The notes: generated from the letters alone by a model not told the origin. Counted from the first letter of the stretch, positions 15,749 through 24,062 are shown. The stretch: DNA of 64,000 nucleotides from JAQUPP01 sp041649955 (GCA_041649955.1 JBAZMD010000002.1:1-64000); one strand, 5' to 3'. Translations and numbers: made by a program.

Positions 15749-15777
15749 ATTTAAGCATATTTTTTGGTTTTTGTCAA
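15749..15777 (-). promoter_or_regulatory. Promoter of the HExxH gene
   Basis: TTGACA (15777-15772), 17-bp spacer, TTAAAT (15754-15749). Confidence 0.55.
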
Positions 15778-15822
15778 GATCTATTTTTTAAATTAATATA
15801 TTGAAAACATATAAATTAAAAA

Positions 15823-15850
15823 GACCCTTGCCGAACAAAAGCAAGGGCCT
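15823..15850 (-). terminator. Terminator of the 15868 gene
   Basis: CCCTTGC and GCAAGGG pair over a 9-nt loop. Similar to the terminator of the paralogue at 16509. Confidence 0.75.
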
Positions 15851-15867
15851 CAGTTTAAATCTTTCTC

Positions 15868-16362
15868 TCAATCGTTTTTACGGAAACGAATCAATTGAGT
15901 GCCTTCGTTCCAACTATCCTCAAAAATGCCCAAAAAAAATTCACTGCTGCTTCCCTGATTTTTGAGGGTCGCCACACCATGGACTTTGTCAGAATTTACC
16001 CAGAGATTATTTTTTTCGTCAAAAGACACTATTAATCCTTGTGGTAATTTATCTCTCTTGATTGCCCATAAAAGAGACAATCCAGGGGCACTGGTAAAAA
16101 ACTTATCCTTCCCCTTGCGCAAGAAAGAAATGCAATATTCCGAACTTATTCTATGTTTGGCTATAAAAATATCAACCATACATTTTTCACCCGGTTGAAG
16201 CCTATACGATACATTCCCAAAGTTTTTATCATTAATTGAATCATCATAGAAACAGAATTCTTGTCCGTGCTCTTTATAAAAATTTTCCAACTGCCCTTTG
16301 GAATTGTAATCCCCTGGTACTTCTAACTTGATACTTTCCATAAAAACAATTCTTTTATCCAT
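15868..16362 (-). CDS. Hypothetical protein, paralogue of the 16509 gene
   Basis: 164 residues, predicted beta-rich. It shares with the next gene a set of blocks in the same order: 'FYKEHG'/'FKKEHY', 'RLQPGEKCMVDIF'/'RLVPGEKFKVKFF', 'ISSEYCISFLRK'/'ISENCLAFLHS', 'VSFDEKNNLWVN'/'VSFDERSALWVD' and 'LGIFEDSWNE'/'LGRFEDGWND'. A run of eight G precedes the ATG as a ribosome site. Function unknown; no signal peptide or membrane segment. Confidence 0.65.
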   Translation of the reverse strand: MDKRIVFMESIKLEVPGDYNSKGQLENFYKEHGQEFCFYDDSINDKNFGNVSYRLQPGEKCMVDIFIAKHRISSEYCISFLRKGKDKFFTSAPGLSLLWAIKRDKLPQGLIVSFDEKNNLWVNSDKVHGVATLKNQGSSSEFFLGIFEDSWNEGTQLIRFRKND

Positions 16363-16396
16363 TCTCCCCCCCCTTTTTTTTAATTTTCTATTGTCT

Positions 16397-16424
16397 ATTA
16401 TATTATATCTTTATTTTTTGTCAA
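16397..16424 (-). promoter_or_regulatory. Promoter of the 15868 gene
   Basis: TTGACA (16424-16419), 16-bp spacer, TATAAT (16402-16397). Confidence 0.75.
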
Positions 16425-16461
16425 TCAAATATTTTATTCTAAATTGGATATACTAATTTAA

Positions 16462-16487
16462 CAGACCCTTACCGAAGCAAGGGTCTG
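16462..16487 (-). terminator. Terminator of the 16509 gene
   Basis: CAGACCCTT and AAGGGTCTG pair around ACCGAAGC-like loop sequence, nearly the same hairpin as at 15823. Confidence 0.8.
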
Positions 16488-16508
16488 AGTTTAATTTTCT
16501 ACAAAGAG

Positions 16509-17045
16509 CTAACTGGAGTTTCCGCATTCACAGAAGCAAAGCAGACAGAAGCTGTCGTTCCAACCATCTTCAAAGCGGCCAAGGCCTAAATTGAATTTGG
16601 AAATGTCATCAGAACAGCGGAAGATGTTCGCTATGCGGTGGCTACCGTTAGGGTCAACCCAAAGAGCGCTTCGTTCATCAAATGAGACGGACCACTTACC
16701 GACTGGAAAAACATCTTTAGCTTCTTGCCAAGCTAGGAAAAGTCCTCTGACGCCGGTAAGGATGACGTTCTCTGAATGCAGGAAAGCCAGACAATTTTCC
16801 GAGATTATGCCTTCCATAACCTGGAAAAATTTGACTTTAAATTTCTCCCCGGGTACAAGTCTCCTTGTCGTTCGAAAGTGTTCATCAGTGACATCCGGAT
16901 GATAGGAATTGAATTCAGAGTAATGTTCTTTCTTGAAGGTGGCCAAGCAAATGTCAGGATTGTATTCTACCGGCACAACCAGATTATCAATAACCTTGAT
17001 TAGATTGAAGCGCGGATCTACTTTGACAGACATTTTTTTATCCAT
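16509..17045 (-). CDS. Hypothetical protein, paralogue of the 15868 gene
   Basis: I start it at the ATG at 17045, which follows GGAGGAAACG, rather than at the upstream ATG at 17123, giving 178 residues. It aligns block by block with the 15868 product and ends in a Cys-rich tail ('LLCFCECGNSS') that the paralogue lacks. Base composition is more GC-rich than the neighbours. The tandem arrangement with similar terminators implies duplication. Function unknown. Confidence 0.65.
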   Translation of the reverse strand: MDKKMSVKVDPRFNLIKVIDNLVVPVEYNPDICLATFKKEHYSEFNSYHPDVTDEHFRTTRRLVPGEKFKVKFFQVMEGIISENCLAFLHSENVILTGVRGLFLAWQEAKDVFPVGKWSVSFDERSALWVDPNGSHRIANIFRCSDDISKFNLGLGRFEDGWNDSFCLLCFCECGNSS

Positions 17046-17145
17046 CGTTTCCTCCATAATACCGAAATTTAAGTCGTTGACTTTATGCCACAACTTTTTC
17101 GGCATTGATATTATCTTAAACAAACTTTGGGAGTTTTGTCAATCC

Positions 17146-18285
17146 TTATATATTCTTTAAAATAATCTCCGCGATTTTGGAAGCGGCATCCGGCTTGGCT
17201 AATTTGGAAATATTTAAACTCAAAACAGAACGTTCACTAACGGAAAAAATCAATTGATGAATTTTCTCTGATAAAATTTTGGGAGTGATATTTTTTTGAT
17301 TCATTAAAACAATTGCTTTTTGCTCTGCAAAATATTGAGCGTTAATTTCTTGATGGGAATCCGGCATTGGAATTATAATCGCCGGCTTACCTAAGATTGA
17401 CAATTCAGTTAAAAATCCCATTCCGGCTCGGCTGATAACCAAATCGGCAATCGTTAAAGCGTCCGGCATTGCTTCGTTTAAAAATTCATATTGATGATAA
17501 TGAGTTAGAGTTTGTGCAGCTTGTATTTTACTTTTTCCTGTTATGTGAATTATTTGACAAAATTTAACTAATTCAGGAATAATTTCACTGATTAACTTAT
17601 TGATATTTTGAGCGCCTGTGCCTCCGCCAACGACTAATAATGTCGGTAAATTATTTTCCAAATTAAATCTTTTAATCGCTCTTTCTTGGGAATAATTTTT
17701 AATATCCGGACGAACCGGATTGCCGGTTAAAATGGTTTTTTCTTTTGGAAAATCATTTAACGATTTTTCCAAGCTGACCGTAATAATTTTGGTAAAAGGA
17801 GCCATCAATTTATTGGCTAAACCCGGAATAACATCTTGCTGATGAATAAAAATCGGTATTCTAAAAAACCAGCCCGCCCAAACCAAAGGTACGGCGACAA
17901 ATCCCCCGGCCGAAACAATGGCTTTTGGCTTATATTTTAAAATTAAAAAAACAGATTGTAAAAAACCTGCAATAATTAAAAATGGAGAAACAAAATTTTG
18001 CCAGCAAAAATAACGGCTCAATTTACCGGAAAAAATCGGTTGATAAGGAATATTATATGATTGAGCCAATTCGCGCTCGGGAATTCCTTTTTTTGTGCCA
18101 ATAAATAAAAACTTTGTTTCCGTCCGCCGGCTGGCGGATTGTTTTTCCAGCCCAAGGCTGGTCAGCCTCTGGCTGATAATTTCTTGGCTGATAGCTAAAA
18201 GCGGACTTACCGAACCGCCCGTACCACCGCCGCTTAAAAATATTCTCATACCAGACAGTATACTATTTTTAGAAAAATTGTCCAA
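17146..18285 (-). CDS. murG: UDP-GlcNAc:undecaprenyl-PP-MurNAc-pentapeptide GlcNAc transferase
   Basis: 379 residues, GT28 fold. 'LSGGGTGGSVSPLLAI' matches the N-terminal nucleotide loop but has Ser where E. coli MurG has His (GGTGGH). 'SAGGFVAVPLVWAG', 'GNPVRPDI', 'LVVGGGTGAQNINKLI', 'VISRAGMGFLTELSILGKPAIIIPMPDSHQEINAQYF' complete the family. It makes lipid II at the inner membrane. Residues about 36-56 ('RLTSLGLEKQSASRR') are encoded by hairpin repeats and have no counterpart in typical MurG. Confidence 0.95.
   Translation of the reverse strand: MDNFSKNSILSGMRIFLSGGGTGGSVSPLLAISQEIISQRLTSLGLEKQSASRRTETKFLFIGTKKGIPERELAQSYNIPYQPIFSGKLSRYFCWQNFVSPFLIIAGFLQSVFLILKYKPKAIVSAGGFVAVPLVWAGWFFRIPIFIHQQDVIPGLANKLMAPFTKIITVSLEKSLNDFPKEKTILTGNPVRPDIKNYSQERAIKRFNLENNLPTLLVVGGGTGAQNINKLISEIIPELVKFCQIIHITGKSKIQAAQTLTHYHQYEFLNEAMPDALTIADLVISRAGMGFLTELSILGKPAIIIPMPDSHQEINAQYFAEQKAIVLMNQKNITPKILSEKIHQLIFSVSERSVLSLNISKLAKPDAASKIAEIILKNI
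18121..18177. repeat. Hairpin repeat cluster inside murG
   Basis: TCCGCCGGCTGGCGGA (18123-18138), then CCAGCC/GGCTGG and CAGCC/GGCTG stems in close succession, in frame. The first 16-mer recurs exactly at 35388-35403 in an intergenic region. Confidence 0.75.
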
Positions 18286-18291
18286 AAAAAA

Positions 18292-18320
18292 TTAGCGCCC
18301 GTTTCAACAACGAACGCTAA
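18292..18320. terminator. Terminator of the 18335 gene, possibly bidirectional
   Basis: TTAGCG...CGCTAA with an inner CGTT/AACG pair; T runs follow on both strands. Confidence 0.75.
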
Positions 18321-18334
18321 ACTTTTTTTCATAT

Positions 18335-18529
18335 TTATTTTTTTCTCCAAAACAACATTCCTCTCTTTCTTCCAGCTTTTACTAATATAATCCGCCACTT
18401 ATGGAGGTAGCGGTTCATAGGATCTATAAGCTTTGTTTCTTCTACTTTGTATCCAAGACTTAGGAACGTACCCTGAGACTTCTCAATATTCTTAAATCCT
18501 ATAACATTGAGAATTATTCTCTCTTCCAT
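18335..18529 (-). CDS. Small hypothetical basic protein
   Basis: 64 residues, with AGGAGGTGAT 6 nt before the ATG, its own promoter and terminator. Basic C-terminus ('KAGRKRGMLFWRKK'); the N-terminal half ('ILNVIGFKNIEKSQGTFLSLGYKVEET') looks like a beta-alpha unit. No family recognised. Confidence 0.65.
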   Translation of the reverse strand: MEERIILNVIGFKNIEKSQGTFLSLGYKVEETKLIDPMNRYLHKWRIILVKAGRKRGMLFWRKK

Positions 18530-18550
18530 TTTAAATCACCTCCTGATTAA

Positions 18551-18579
18551 TTGACAAATTTTTACTATTTTGGTATTAA
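18551..18579 (+). promoter_or_regulatory. Promoter of dprA-topA
   Basis: TTGACA (18551-18556), 17-bp spacer, TATTAA (18574-18579); leader of about 28 nt. Confidence 0.65.
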
Positions 18580-18591
18580 TTAACTGATTTA

Positions 18592-18620
18592 ATATTAGCA
18601 TAAAAATTCAAAAATGTCAA
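18592..18620 (-). promoter_or_regulatory. Promoter of the 18529 small gene, overlapping the dprA start
   Basis: TTGACA (18620-18615), 17-bp spacer, TAATAT (18597-18592). The -35 box falls within the first codons of dprA, so the two divergent promoters overlap. Confidence 0.65.
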
Positions 18621-19477
18621 GCCCTGTTTTAAAAATTAATCTCAAAGATAAAAACTATCCCAAATTGCTGAAAGAAATTTATGACCCGCCGCAGAACCTG
18701 TACGCCGTCGGAGAAATCAAGGCGGAAGAAAATTATCCCTTGGCAATTGTCGGAACACGAAAAGTTTCAAGCTATGGCAAGCAAATTACCGTTTCTTTGA
18801 CCAAAGATTTGGTTAAAGCCGGATTAACGATTGTCAGCGGTTTAGCTTTGGGCGTGGACGGATTGGCGCATCAAACAACTCTTGATAACGGCGGCCGAAC
18901 GATCGCCGTTTTGGGTTCAAGTCCTGATATTATTTATCCGCCGCTTCATAGAACTTTGGCAAAAAATATTATTAAAAATAACGGAGCAATAGTTTCGGAA
19001 TATCCGCCAACCACCTCTCCGACCAGATGGACTTTTCCTGCCAGAAACAGAATTATTGCCGGACTTTCATTGGGAACCTTGGTTATAGAAGCGCCGGAAA
19101 AATCCGGAGCTTTGATTACCGCGCATTCAGCTTTGGATCAAGGACGAGAAGTTTTCGCCGTGCCCGGCAGCATTTACAATCCTAATTCAGCCGGCTGCAA
19201 TCAACTGATTAAAATGGGCGCGAAAGCGGTTACCAAGGCCGAAGATATTTTAGACGCTTTTAATTTGGAATTGTCGGAAAAAATTTCCGAAACACCCGAA
19301 CCGACCTTGCCGGAAGAAAAAATATTGTGGAAATTTTTAAGCCACGAGCCCGTACATATTGACCAATTAATTAAATCAAGTAAATTTAGCACCAGTCAGG
19401 CCATTGCTGTCTTGACATTAATGGAAATAAACGGCAAAGTAAAAAACCTGGGAGGCGGAAATTATGTCAAAAACTAA
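18614..19477 (+). CDS. dprA: DNA processing protein DprA
   Basis: 287 residues. The Rossmann core is complete: 'AIVGTRKVSSYGKQIT', 'IVSGLALGVDGLAHQTTLDNGGRTIAVLGSSPDIIYPP', 'GAIVSEYPP', 'FPARNRIIAGLSLGTLVIEAPEKSGALITAHSALDQGREVFAVPGSI', 'GCNQLIKMGA'. A short C-terminal winged helix follows. DprA loads RecA on incoming single-stranded DNA during natural transformation. The N-terminal SAM-like domain is reduced. The end overlaps topA by 14 bp, the frequent dprA-topA coupling. Confidence 0.96.
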   Translation: MSSPVLKINLKDKNYPKLLKEIYDPPQNLYAVGEIKAEENYPLAIVGTRKVSSYGKQITVSLTKDLVKAGLTIVSGLALGVDGLAHQTTLDNGGRTIAVLGSSPDIIYPPLHRTLAKNIIKNNGAIVSEYPPTTSPTRWTFPARNRIIAGLSLGTLVIEAPEKSGALITAHSALDQGREVFAVPGSIYNPNSAGCNQLIKMGAKAVTKAEDILDAFNLELSEKISETPEPTLPEEKILWKFLSHEPVHIDQLIKSSKFSTSQAIAVLTLMEINGKVKNLGGGNYVKN

Positions 19478-21665
19478 AAATCAAAAAAAATTAATCATTG
19501 TCGAGTCGCCGACAAAATCAAAAACCATTTCTCATTTTTTGGGAGATGAATTTTTAATTGAATCTTCTTACGGCCACATTCGCAATCTTCCAAAAAGCAA
19601 TAAAAAGGCCATTGATATTAAAGCTGGATTTATTCCTCATTATGAAATCACCAAAGGGAAAGAAGATGTTGTTTCTAAAATTAAAAGTCTCGCTAAAAAC
19701 GCAAGTGAAGTATTGCTCGCGACAGATCCTGACCGCGAAGGAGAATCCATTGCTTGGCACTTGAAAGAAACCTGCGGTTTGAAAAATCCAAAACGAATTG
19801 TTTTTCATGAAATCACCGAGAACGCAATTAAAGAAGCGATAAATCATCCGCGGGAAATTGACGAAAATTTGCGGCAAGCTCAAGAAGCGCGCCGAGTTTT
19901 GGATCGCCTGGTCGGTTATGATTTAAGCGGTTTGATTTGGAAAAAAGTCCGCTACGGGCTTTCAGCCGGCCGCGTTCAATCGCCGGCGCTGCGCATAATT
20001 ATGGAAAGAGAACGCGAAATCAGAGCGTTTATACCGGAAAATTATTGGGTTTTAACCGGAGAATTTAAGACAGAAAAAAATGACAAAATTATTTTGACTT
20101 GCGACAAAGAACCGGCTGATGAAAAAGAAACCAATAGAATTTTAGAAGCCGGCCGCGCCAATCCATGGCACATCGCTGAAATAAAACAAACCGAAGCCAA
20201 GCGTTCTCCTCGCGCGCCATTCACCACTTCAACGCTTCAGCAAACAGCCAGTTCTCGGCTCGGATTTTCCCCATCGCGCACAATGATGGTGGCTCAAAAA
20301 CTTTATGAACAAGGTTTAATCACATATATGAGAACCGACAGCGTGATTATCAGCAAGGAAGCTTTGCCTGTAATTCATCAAGAAATAGAAAAAACTTTTG
20401 GCAAAAAATATTTGGAACCGCGAATTTATAAAACAAAAAGTAAAAGCGCTCAAGAAGCGCATGAAGCAATTCGTCCGACAAATATCGGATTGAAAAACGC
20501 CGGCGCGAACGAAGAACAGGAAAGATTATACGGACTGATTTGGGCGAGAACAATTTCTTCTCAAATGACTGACGCAAAAATGCTCAGAACAAAAGTTTCC
20601 GCCAATATAAATAAAGAAGGAATAATTCCTAATTTTTCCGTGGTCGGAAGTATTACTGTTTTTCCCGGATGGCTCGCGGCAGATGTAGAAGCTCAAGGCG
20701 AAGAAGTTCAAATACCGAAATTATCCAAAGGCGAAAAATTGGAATTGCTGAATCTTGAGAGCCAAGGCAAACAAACAGAACCGCCCGGCCGCTACACGGA
20801 AGCCGGATTGGTAAAAGAATTGGAAAAACGCGAAATCGGAAGACCGAGCACCTATGCTTACATTATTAAAACAATCAATGACCGCGGATATGTGACCAAA
20901 GACGGCAAAACGCTCCACCCCACCGACACCGGCGAAGTGGTCAGCGATTTTCTTGAAAATAATTTTCCGAAATATATCAGCGATTCCTTCACCGCGGAAA
21001 TGGAAAACGAACTTGATGAAATAGCCGAAGGAAAAATAAAATATGAAAAAGTTTTAAAAGATTTTTACGGCCCGTTTTCCAAAGACGTTAAATCAAAAGA
21101 GAAAATAGATAAGGTAACCAATCTTGGAGATGCTGACGAAAAATTCAAATGCCCGGTTTGCAACGGTCCGATGGTCATAAAATTGTCCAAAACCGGCAAA
21201 TTTTTAAGCTGCGCGAAATTCCCTGAATGTGTTGGCGCCAGAAAAGCAGACGGTTCCATAATGGAAGGTCCGAAAGAAACCGGCGAAATGTGTCCGGAAT
21301 GTTTAACCGGCAAACTCGTAGAACGCGAAGGCCGCTTTGGCAAATTTATTTTTTGCAGCAATTATCCAAAATGCAAATTCATTAAAAGAAGCGCTGAAGA
21401 AGAAGCCAAAGCAAAAACCGGAGTAAAATGCCCGAAGTGCGAAGGAGAAATCGTGGAACGCCGCGGAAGATTCGGTCCGTTTTTTTCCTGTTCCAATTAT
21501 CCCAAATGTAAATTCATAATAAAATCCCGTCCAACCGGAAAAATCTGCGACCTTTGCGGATCTTTGATGATGCAAGGAACTAAAACAATACCGGAAAGAT
21601 GCAGCAATAAAGCATGTTCTATGCACAATCCTCACAAAAAACCGTCAGAAAGTGCGAAAATTTGA
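19464..21665 (+). CDS. topA: DNA topoisomerase I
   Basis: 733 residues. Toprim 'LIIVESPTKSKTISHFLG' and 'LLATDPDREGESIAWHL', the active-site Tyr288 in 'GLITYMRTDS', and 'GRPSTYAYIIKTINDRGYV' define a type IA enzyme that relaxes negative supercoils. The C-terminus has four Cys4 zinc modules: 'CPVC..CAKFPEC', 'CPEC..CSNYPKC', 'CPKC..CSNYPKC' and 'CDLC..CSNKAC'. It overlaps dprA and ends with TGA. Confidence 0.97.
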   Translation: MSKTKNQKKLIIVESPTKSKTISHFLGDEFLIESSYGHIRNLPKSNKKAIDIKAGFIPHYEITKGKEDVVSKIKSLAKNASEVLLATDPDREGESIAWHLKETCGLKNPKRIVFHEITENAIKEAINHPREIDENLRQAQEARRVLDRLVGYDLSGLIWKKVRYGLSAGRVQSPALRIIMEREREIRAFIPENYWVLTGEFKTEKNDKIILTCDKEPADEKETNRILEAGRANPWHIAEIKQTEAKRSPRAPFTTSTLQQTASSRLGFSPSRTMMVAQKLYEQGLITYMRTDSVIISKEALPVIHQEIEKTFGKKYLEPRIYKTKSKSAQEAHEAIRPTNIGLKNAGANEEQERLYGLIWARTISSQMTDAKMLRTKVSANINKEGIIPNFSVVGSITVFPGWLAADVEAQGEEVQIPKLSKGEKLELLNLESQGKQTEPPGRYTEAGLVKELEKREIGRPSTYAYIIKTINDRGYVTKDGKTLHPTDTGEVVSDFLENNFPKYISDSFTAEMENELDEIAEGKIKYEKVLKDFYGPFSKDVKSKEKIDKVTNLGDADEKFKCPVCNGPMVIKLSKTGKFLSCAKFPECVGARKADGSIMEGPKETGEMCPECLTGKLVEREGRFGKFIFCSNYPKCKFIKRSAEEEAKAKTGVKCPKCEGEIVERRGRFGPFFSCSNYPKCKFIIKSRPTGKICDLCGSLMMQGTKTIPERCSNKACSMHNPHKKPSESAKI

Positions 21666-21669
21666 ACGA

Positions 21670-21697
21670 TTGACAAAAATCAAAAAAAGTGTATAAT
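21670..21697 (+). promoter_or_regulatory. Consensus promoter of the 21736 gene
   Basis: TTGACA (21670-21675), 16-bp spacer, TATAAT (21692-21697), directly after the topA stop. Confidence 0.85.
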
Positions 21698-21735
21698 AAA
21701 AGTATAAAATAAATTAATTAAATAATTTTAATTAT

Positions 21736-22023
21736 ATGGAAAATAAAAGAGATGGAAGTTCACCTCATGAATTATTAAATGCACAAGAAGGACAAGAAAA
21801 ATTTGATATGCTATTAAAAAGTGGTAATATTGATAGAGTCGAAGAATTAGAAAAGCATGCCAAGGCATTAGGACTTAAGTTGGAAATTAAACCAGAACTT
21901 TTACAAGAAGCATATGAATATCACCATAAAGTGAAGTGGCTTGGTAATGAGTTAAATAAAATAAGACAGTATGCTGCAAAAAAAGGAATTGAATTGAAAG
22001 AACCAGAAAAATCGAAAGAATAA
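21736..22023 (+). CDS. Small helical protein, unknown
   Basis: 95 residues, highly charged and almost wholly helical ('IDRVEELEKHAKALGLKLEIKPELLQEAYEYHHKVKWLGNELNKI'). Its own strong promoter and a perfect terminator downstream make it a certain transcription unit. No membrane segment, Cys or known motif. Confidence 0.7.
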   Translation: MENKRDGSSPHELLNAQEGQEKFDMLLKSGNIDRVEELEKHAKALGLKLEIKPELLQEAYEYHHKVKWLGNELNKIRQYAAKKGIELKEPEKSKE

Positions 22024-22061
22024 GGAAGTTTAGATATTATTAAAATTAAGTTTTTTATCAA

Positions 22062-22098
22062 AAAATTAAGAGCCGATATTTCATCGGCTCTTAATTTT
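22062..22098. terminator. Bidirectional terminator between the 21736 gene and parB
   Basis: AAAATTAAGAGCCGAT and ATCGGCTCTTAATTTT form a perfect 16-bp stem with a 5-nt loop. Confidence 0.9.
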
Positions 22099-22121
22099 TA
22101 TTCTCTTACTTTTTCTATTCT

Positions 22122-22138
22122 TGGAGGTCCGACCTCCA
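22122..22138. repeat. Short palindrome TGGAGGTCCGACCTCCA
   Basis: A perfect 8-bp inverted repeat around one base, just past the parB stop. Related in style to the GTCGGAG hairpins at 11753 and 52772. Confidence 0.6.
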
Positions 22139-22144
22139 TTAAAC

Positions 22145-22993
22145 CTAAAAAGCTAATAATTTTTGAATTATTTTTTCCAAATCTTCTTGGCTGAAAGTTT
22201 CAATGACAATCTTTCCGCCTTTTTTCTTTTTAATAATTTTTATTTTCGCGTCCAGAATTTTCGCCAATTCCCTCTCGTTTTCCAAAAGCATGGAATCCAA
22301 TTCAACGGTTTTCCTGACTCTTTTTCCGCCGACAATTTTTTCCGTTTCCCGCACGGTTAAATTCAATCCCAAAACTCTTTTCAATAAAATTTTTTGTTTT
22401 TCCTGATCTTCTGTGGAGAGCAGGGCCTTGGCATGGCCTTCGGTAATTTGTTCTTCTTCAATCGCCCTCTGAATCGGTTCGGCAAGAGTTAAAAGGCGCA
22501 AAGTATTTGCCACGCTTGTTCGTGCTTTTCCCAATTTTCTCGCAATATTTTCTTGGGTCAAATTAAATTCATCGGTCAATCGCTTGTAAGCTCGTGCTCT
22601 TTCCATGGGATTTAAATCTTGTCTCTGAATATTTTCCAAAAGAGAAATTTCAAATTTTTCGCTGTCTTTGACTGATCTGACAATAGCCGGCACTGTTTTA
22701 AATTCCAAAAATTTAGCCGCTCTGAAACGACGCTCGCCGGCGACAATTTGATATTTTCCCCAACCAATTGAAGTCAAAATCAGAGGTTGAATAATTCCGT
22801 ATTCGCGAAGAGAATTGATCAATCCTTCCATTTCTTGATGAGGGAAATTTTTTCTCGGCTGGTCAGGATTGGCTTCAATTTGTTCAAGCGGGATTTCCAA
22901 AACCCGCTCGCCTGTTTCGGCTAACGTTTCTTCGGTGATTTTTTGAATTGTTTTTGGAGGAATTAACGCCCCCAGTCCTCTTCCTAATGACAT
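22145..22993 (-). CDS. parB: Chromosome partitioning protein ParB
   Basis: 282 residues. Start 'MSLGRGLGALIPPK', CTPase/partition box 'LEQIEANPDQPRKNF', 'YQIVAGERRFRAAKFL' and 'SLLENIQRQDLNPMERARAYKRL', then the HTH 'LTQENIARKLGKARTSVANTLRLL' and 'EGHAKALL'. The C-terminal dimerisation domain closes the protein. It binds parS and loads condensin; no consensus parS (TGTTTCACGTGAAACA) is seen in the window. 9 bp after parA. Confidence 0.96.
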   Translation of the reverse strand: MSLGRGLGALIPPKTIQKITEETLAETGERVLEIPLEQIEANPDQPRKNFPHQEMEGLINSLREYGIIQPLILTSIGWGKYQIVAGERRFRAAKFLEFKTVPAIVRSVKDSEKFEISLLENIQRQDLNPMERARAYKRLTDEFNLTQENIARKLGKARTSVANTLRLLTLAEPIQRAIEEEQITEGHAKALLSTEDQEKQKILLKRVLGLNLTVRETEKIVGGKRVRKTVELDSMLLENERELAKILDAKIKIIKKKKGGKIVIETFSQEDLEKIIQKLLAF

Positions 22994-23002
22994 AAAAACT
23001 CT

Positions 23003-23761
23003 TTAATTATTATGTAAAACAAACTCTCTGGCTAAACGATGGTAAGCTTTGGCTCCGCGAGATCGAGGCGCATATTCTAAAATTGTTTTGCCGTAGCTCG
23101 GCGCTTCAGCCAAATAAACATTGCGAGGAATAACTGTTCTGTAAATTTTATGCGGAAAAAATTTATATAATTCTTCCCAGACATCAGCCGACAATTTTCC
23201 GCGCGTGTCATACATTGTCAGTATCGCTCCCAAAACGCTGAGATCCGGCCTTAAATTTTCTTTTATCAAATTGATGGTATTTAAAAGCTGACCCAATCCT
23301 TCCAAAGCGAAATATTCAGCTTGAACAGGAATTAAAACACTGCTTGAAGCCACTAAGCTGTTAATGGTCATTAATCCCAATGAAGGCGGGGTGTCAAAAA
23401 ATACAAAATCAAAATCGTCCGCCAAGGGCTTAAGCGCTTTTGTCAAAAGAAATTCTCTGTCTTCCAAATTGACTATTTCAATATTCGCTCCGGCTAAATT
23501 TTCATTTGCCGGAATAAGCCAAAAATTTTTTCTGACTTCTATTAAACCTTCTGTTAAAGGAATTTTTCCGCTTAGAATTTCATAAATCCCCTTGTCTCTG
23601 TTTTCCGCACTCACACCCAATCCGGAACTGGCATTGGCCTGCGGATCCAAATCAATAATCAAAACTTTCTTGCCGAATCGGGCAAGATAAGCTGACAAGT
23701 TGATTAAGGTGGTGGTTTTTGCCGTACCGCCTTTTTGATTGACAACACTGATAATTTTCAT
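23003..23761 (-). CDS. parA: Chromosome partitioning ATPase ParA/Soj
   Basis: 252 residues. Deviant Walker A 'NQKGGTAKTTTLINL', 'VLIIDLDPQANASSGLG', 'FVFFDTPPSLGLMTINSL', 'VQAEYFALEGLGQL' and 'VIPRNVYLAEAPSYGKTI' define a Soj-type ParA lacking an N-terminal HTH. It forms an operon with parB. The ATG follows TTTAGGCGGGT, part of a dispersed motif that here may serve as a ribosome site. Confidence 0.96.
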   Translation of the reverse strand: MKIISVVNQKGGTAKTTTLINLSAYLARFGKKVLIIDLDPQANASSGLGVSAENRDKGIYEILSGKIPLTEGLIEVRKNFWLIPANENLAGANIEIVNLEDREFLLTKALKPLADDFDFVFFDTPPSLGLMTINSLVASSSVLIPVQAEYFALEGLGQLLNTINLIKENLRPDLSVLGAILTMYDTRGKLSADVWEELYKFFPHKIYRTVIPRNVYLAEAPSYGKTILEYAPRSRGAKAYHRLAREFVLHNN

Positions 23762-23762
23762 A

Positions 23763-23775
23763 CCCGCCTAAATTT
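23763..23775. repeat. CCCGCCTAAATTT motif before parA
   Basis: Same arm as at 14693 and 26915. About 100 bp away is ACTTGAGCGGGC (near 23868), a partial inverted partner, so the two may bracket a larger fold in the parA leader. Confidence 0.45.
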
Positions 23776-23900
23776 TTTAATAGCTCCTTCCTGTCTAAAT
23801 TTTAAAAGAAAAATTTAAACAGATTTTAATATAATTTTTGCCTCGCCCTGACTTAAAAAACTTGAGCGGGCATAACTTTAGTTTATCACTTTTAAAACGT

Positions 23901-23928
23901 TTGACAAGATTTAAAAAAATGTTAAAAT
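23901..23928 (+). promoter_or_regulatory. Promoter of tRNA-Leu
   Basis: TTGACA (23901-23906), 16-bp spacer, TAAAAT (23923-23928), about 32 bp before the tRNA. Confidence 0.75.
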
Positions 23929-23959
23929 ATTGTGAATGCCGCGCCGTCCCATATTTTGC

Positions 23960-24043
23960 GCCGAGGTGCTGAAACTGGTAAACAGGCTGGTCTCAAAAAC
24001 CAGTGGGTGCAAACCCTTGAGGGTTCAAGTCCCTCCCTCGGCA
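23960..24043 (+). tRNA. tRNA-Leu (anticodon CAA)
   Basis: Acceptor GCCGAGG/CCTCGGC, anticodon stem CTGGT/ACCAG with loop CTCAAAA (anticodon CAA), a long variable arm and T arm GAGGG-TTCAAGT-CCCTC. Class II with 84 nt; the 3' CCA is not encoded. Confidence 0.95.
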
Positions 24044-24062
24044 TATAAAAATACAAATATGT

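Noticed and set aside
17046..17123. Longer start for the 16509 gene
   Set aside because: The ATG at 17045 has a GGAGGAAACG ribosome site; the upstream ATG has none, and the extra residues do not match the paralogue.
21663..21665. UGA recoding as in Absconditabacteria/Gracilibacteria
   Set aside because: topA and the 38644 gene end at TGA in the expected place and no conserved gene here has in-frame TGA.
22145..23761. Replication origin near parAB
   Set aside because: No dnaA, DnaA-box cluster or consensus parS is visible in the window.
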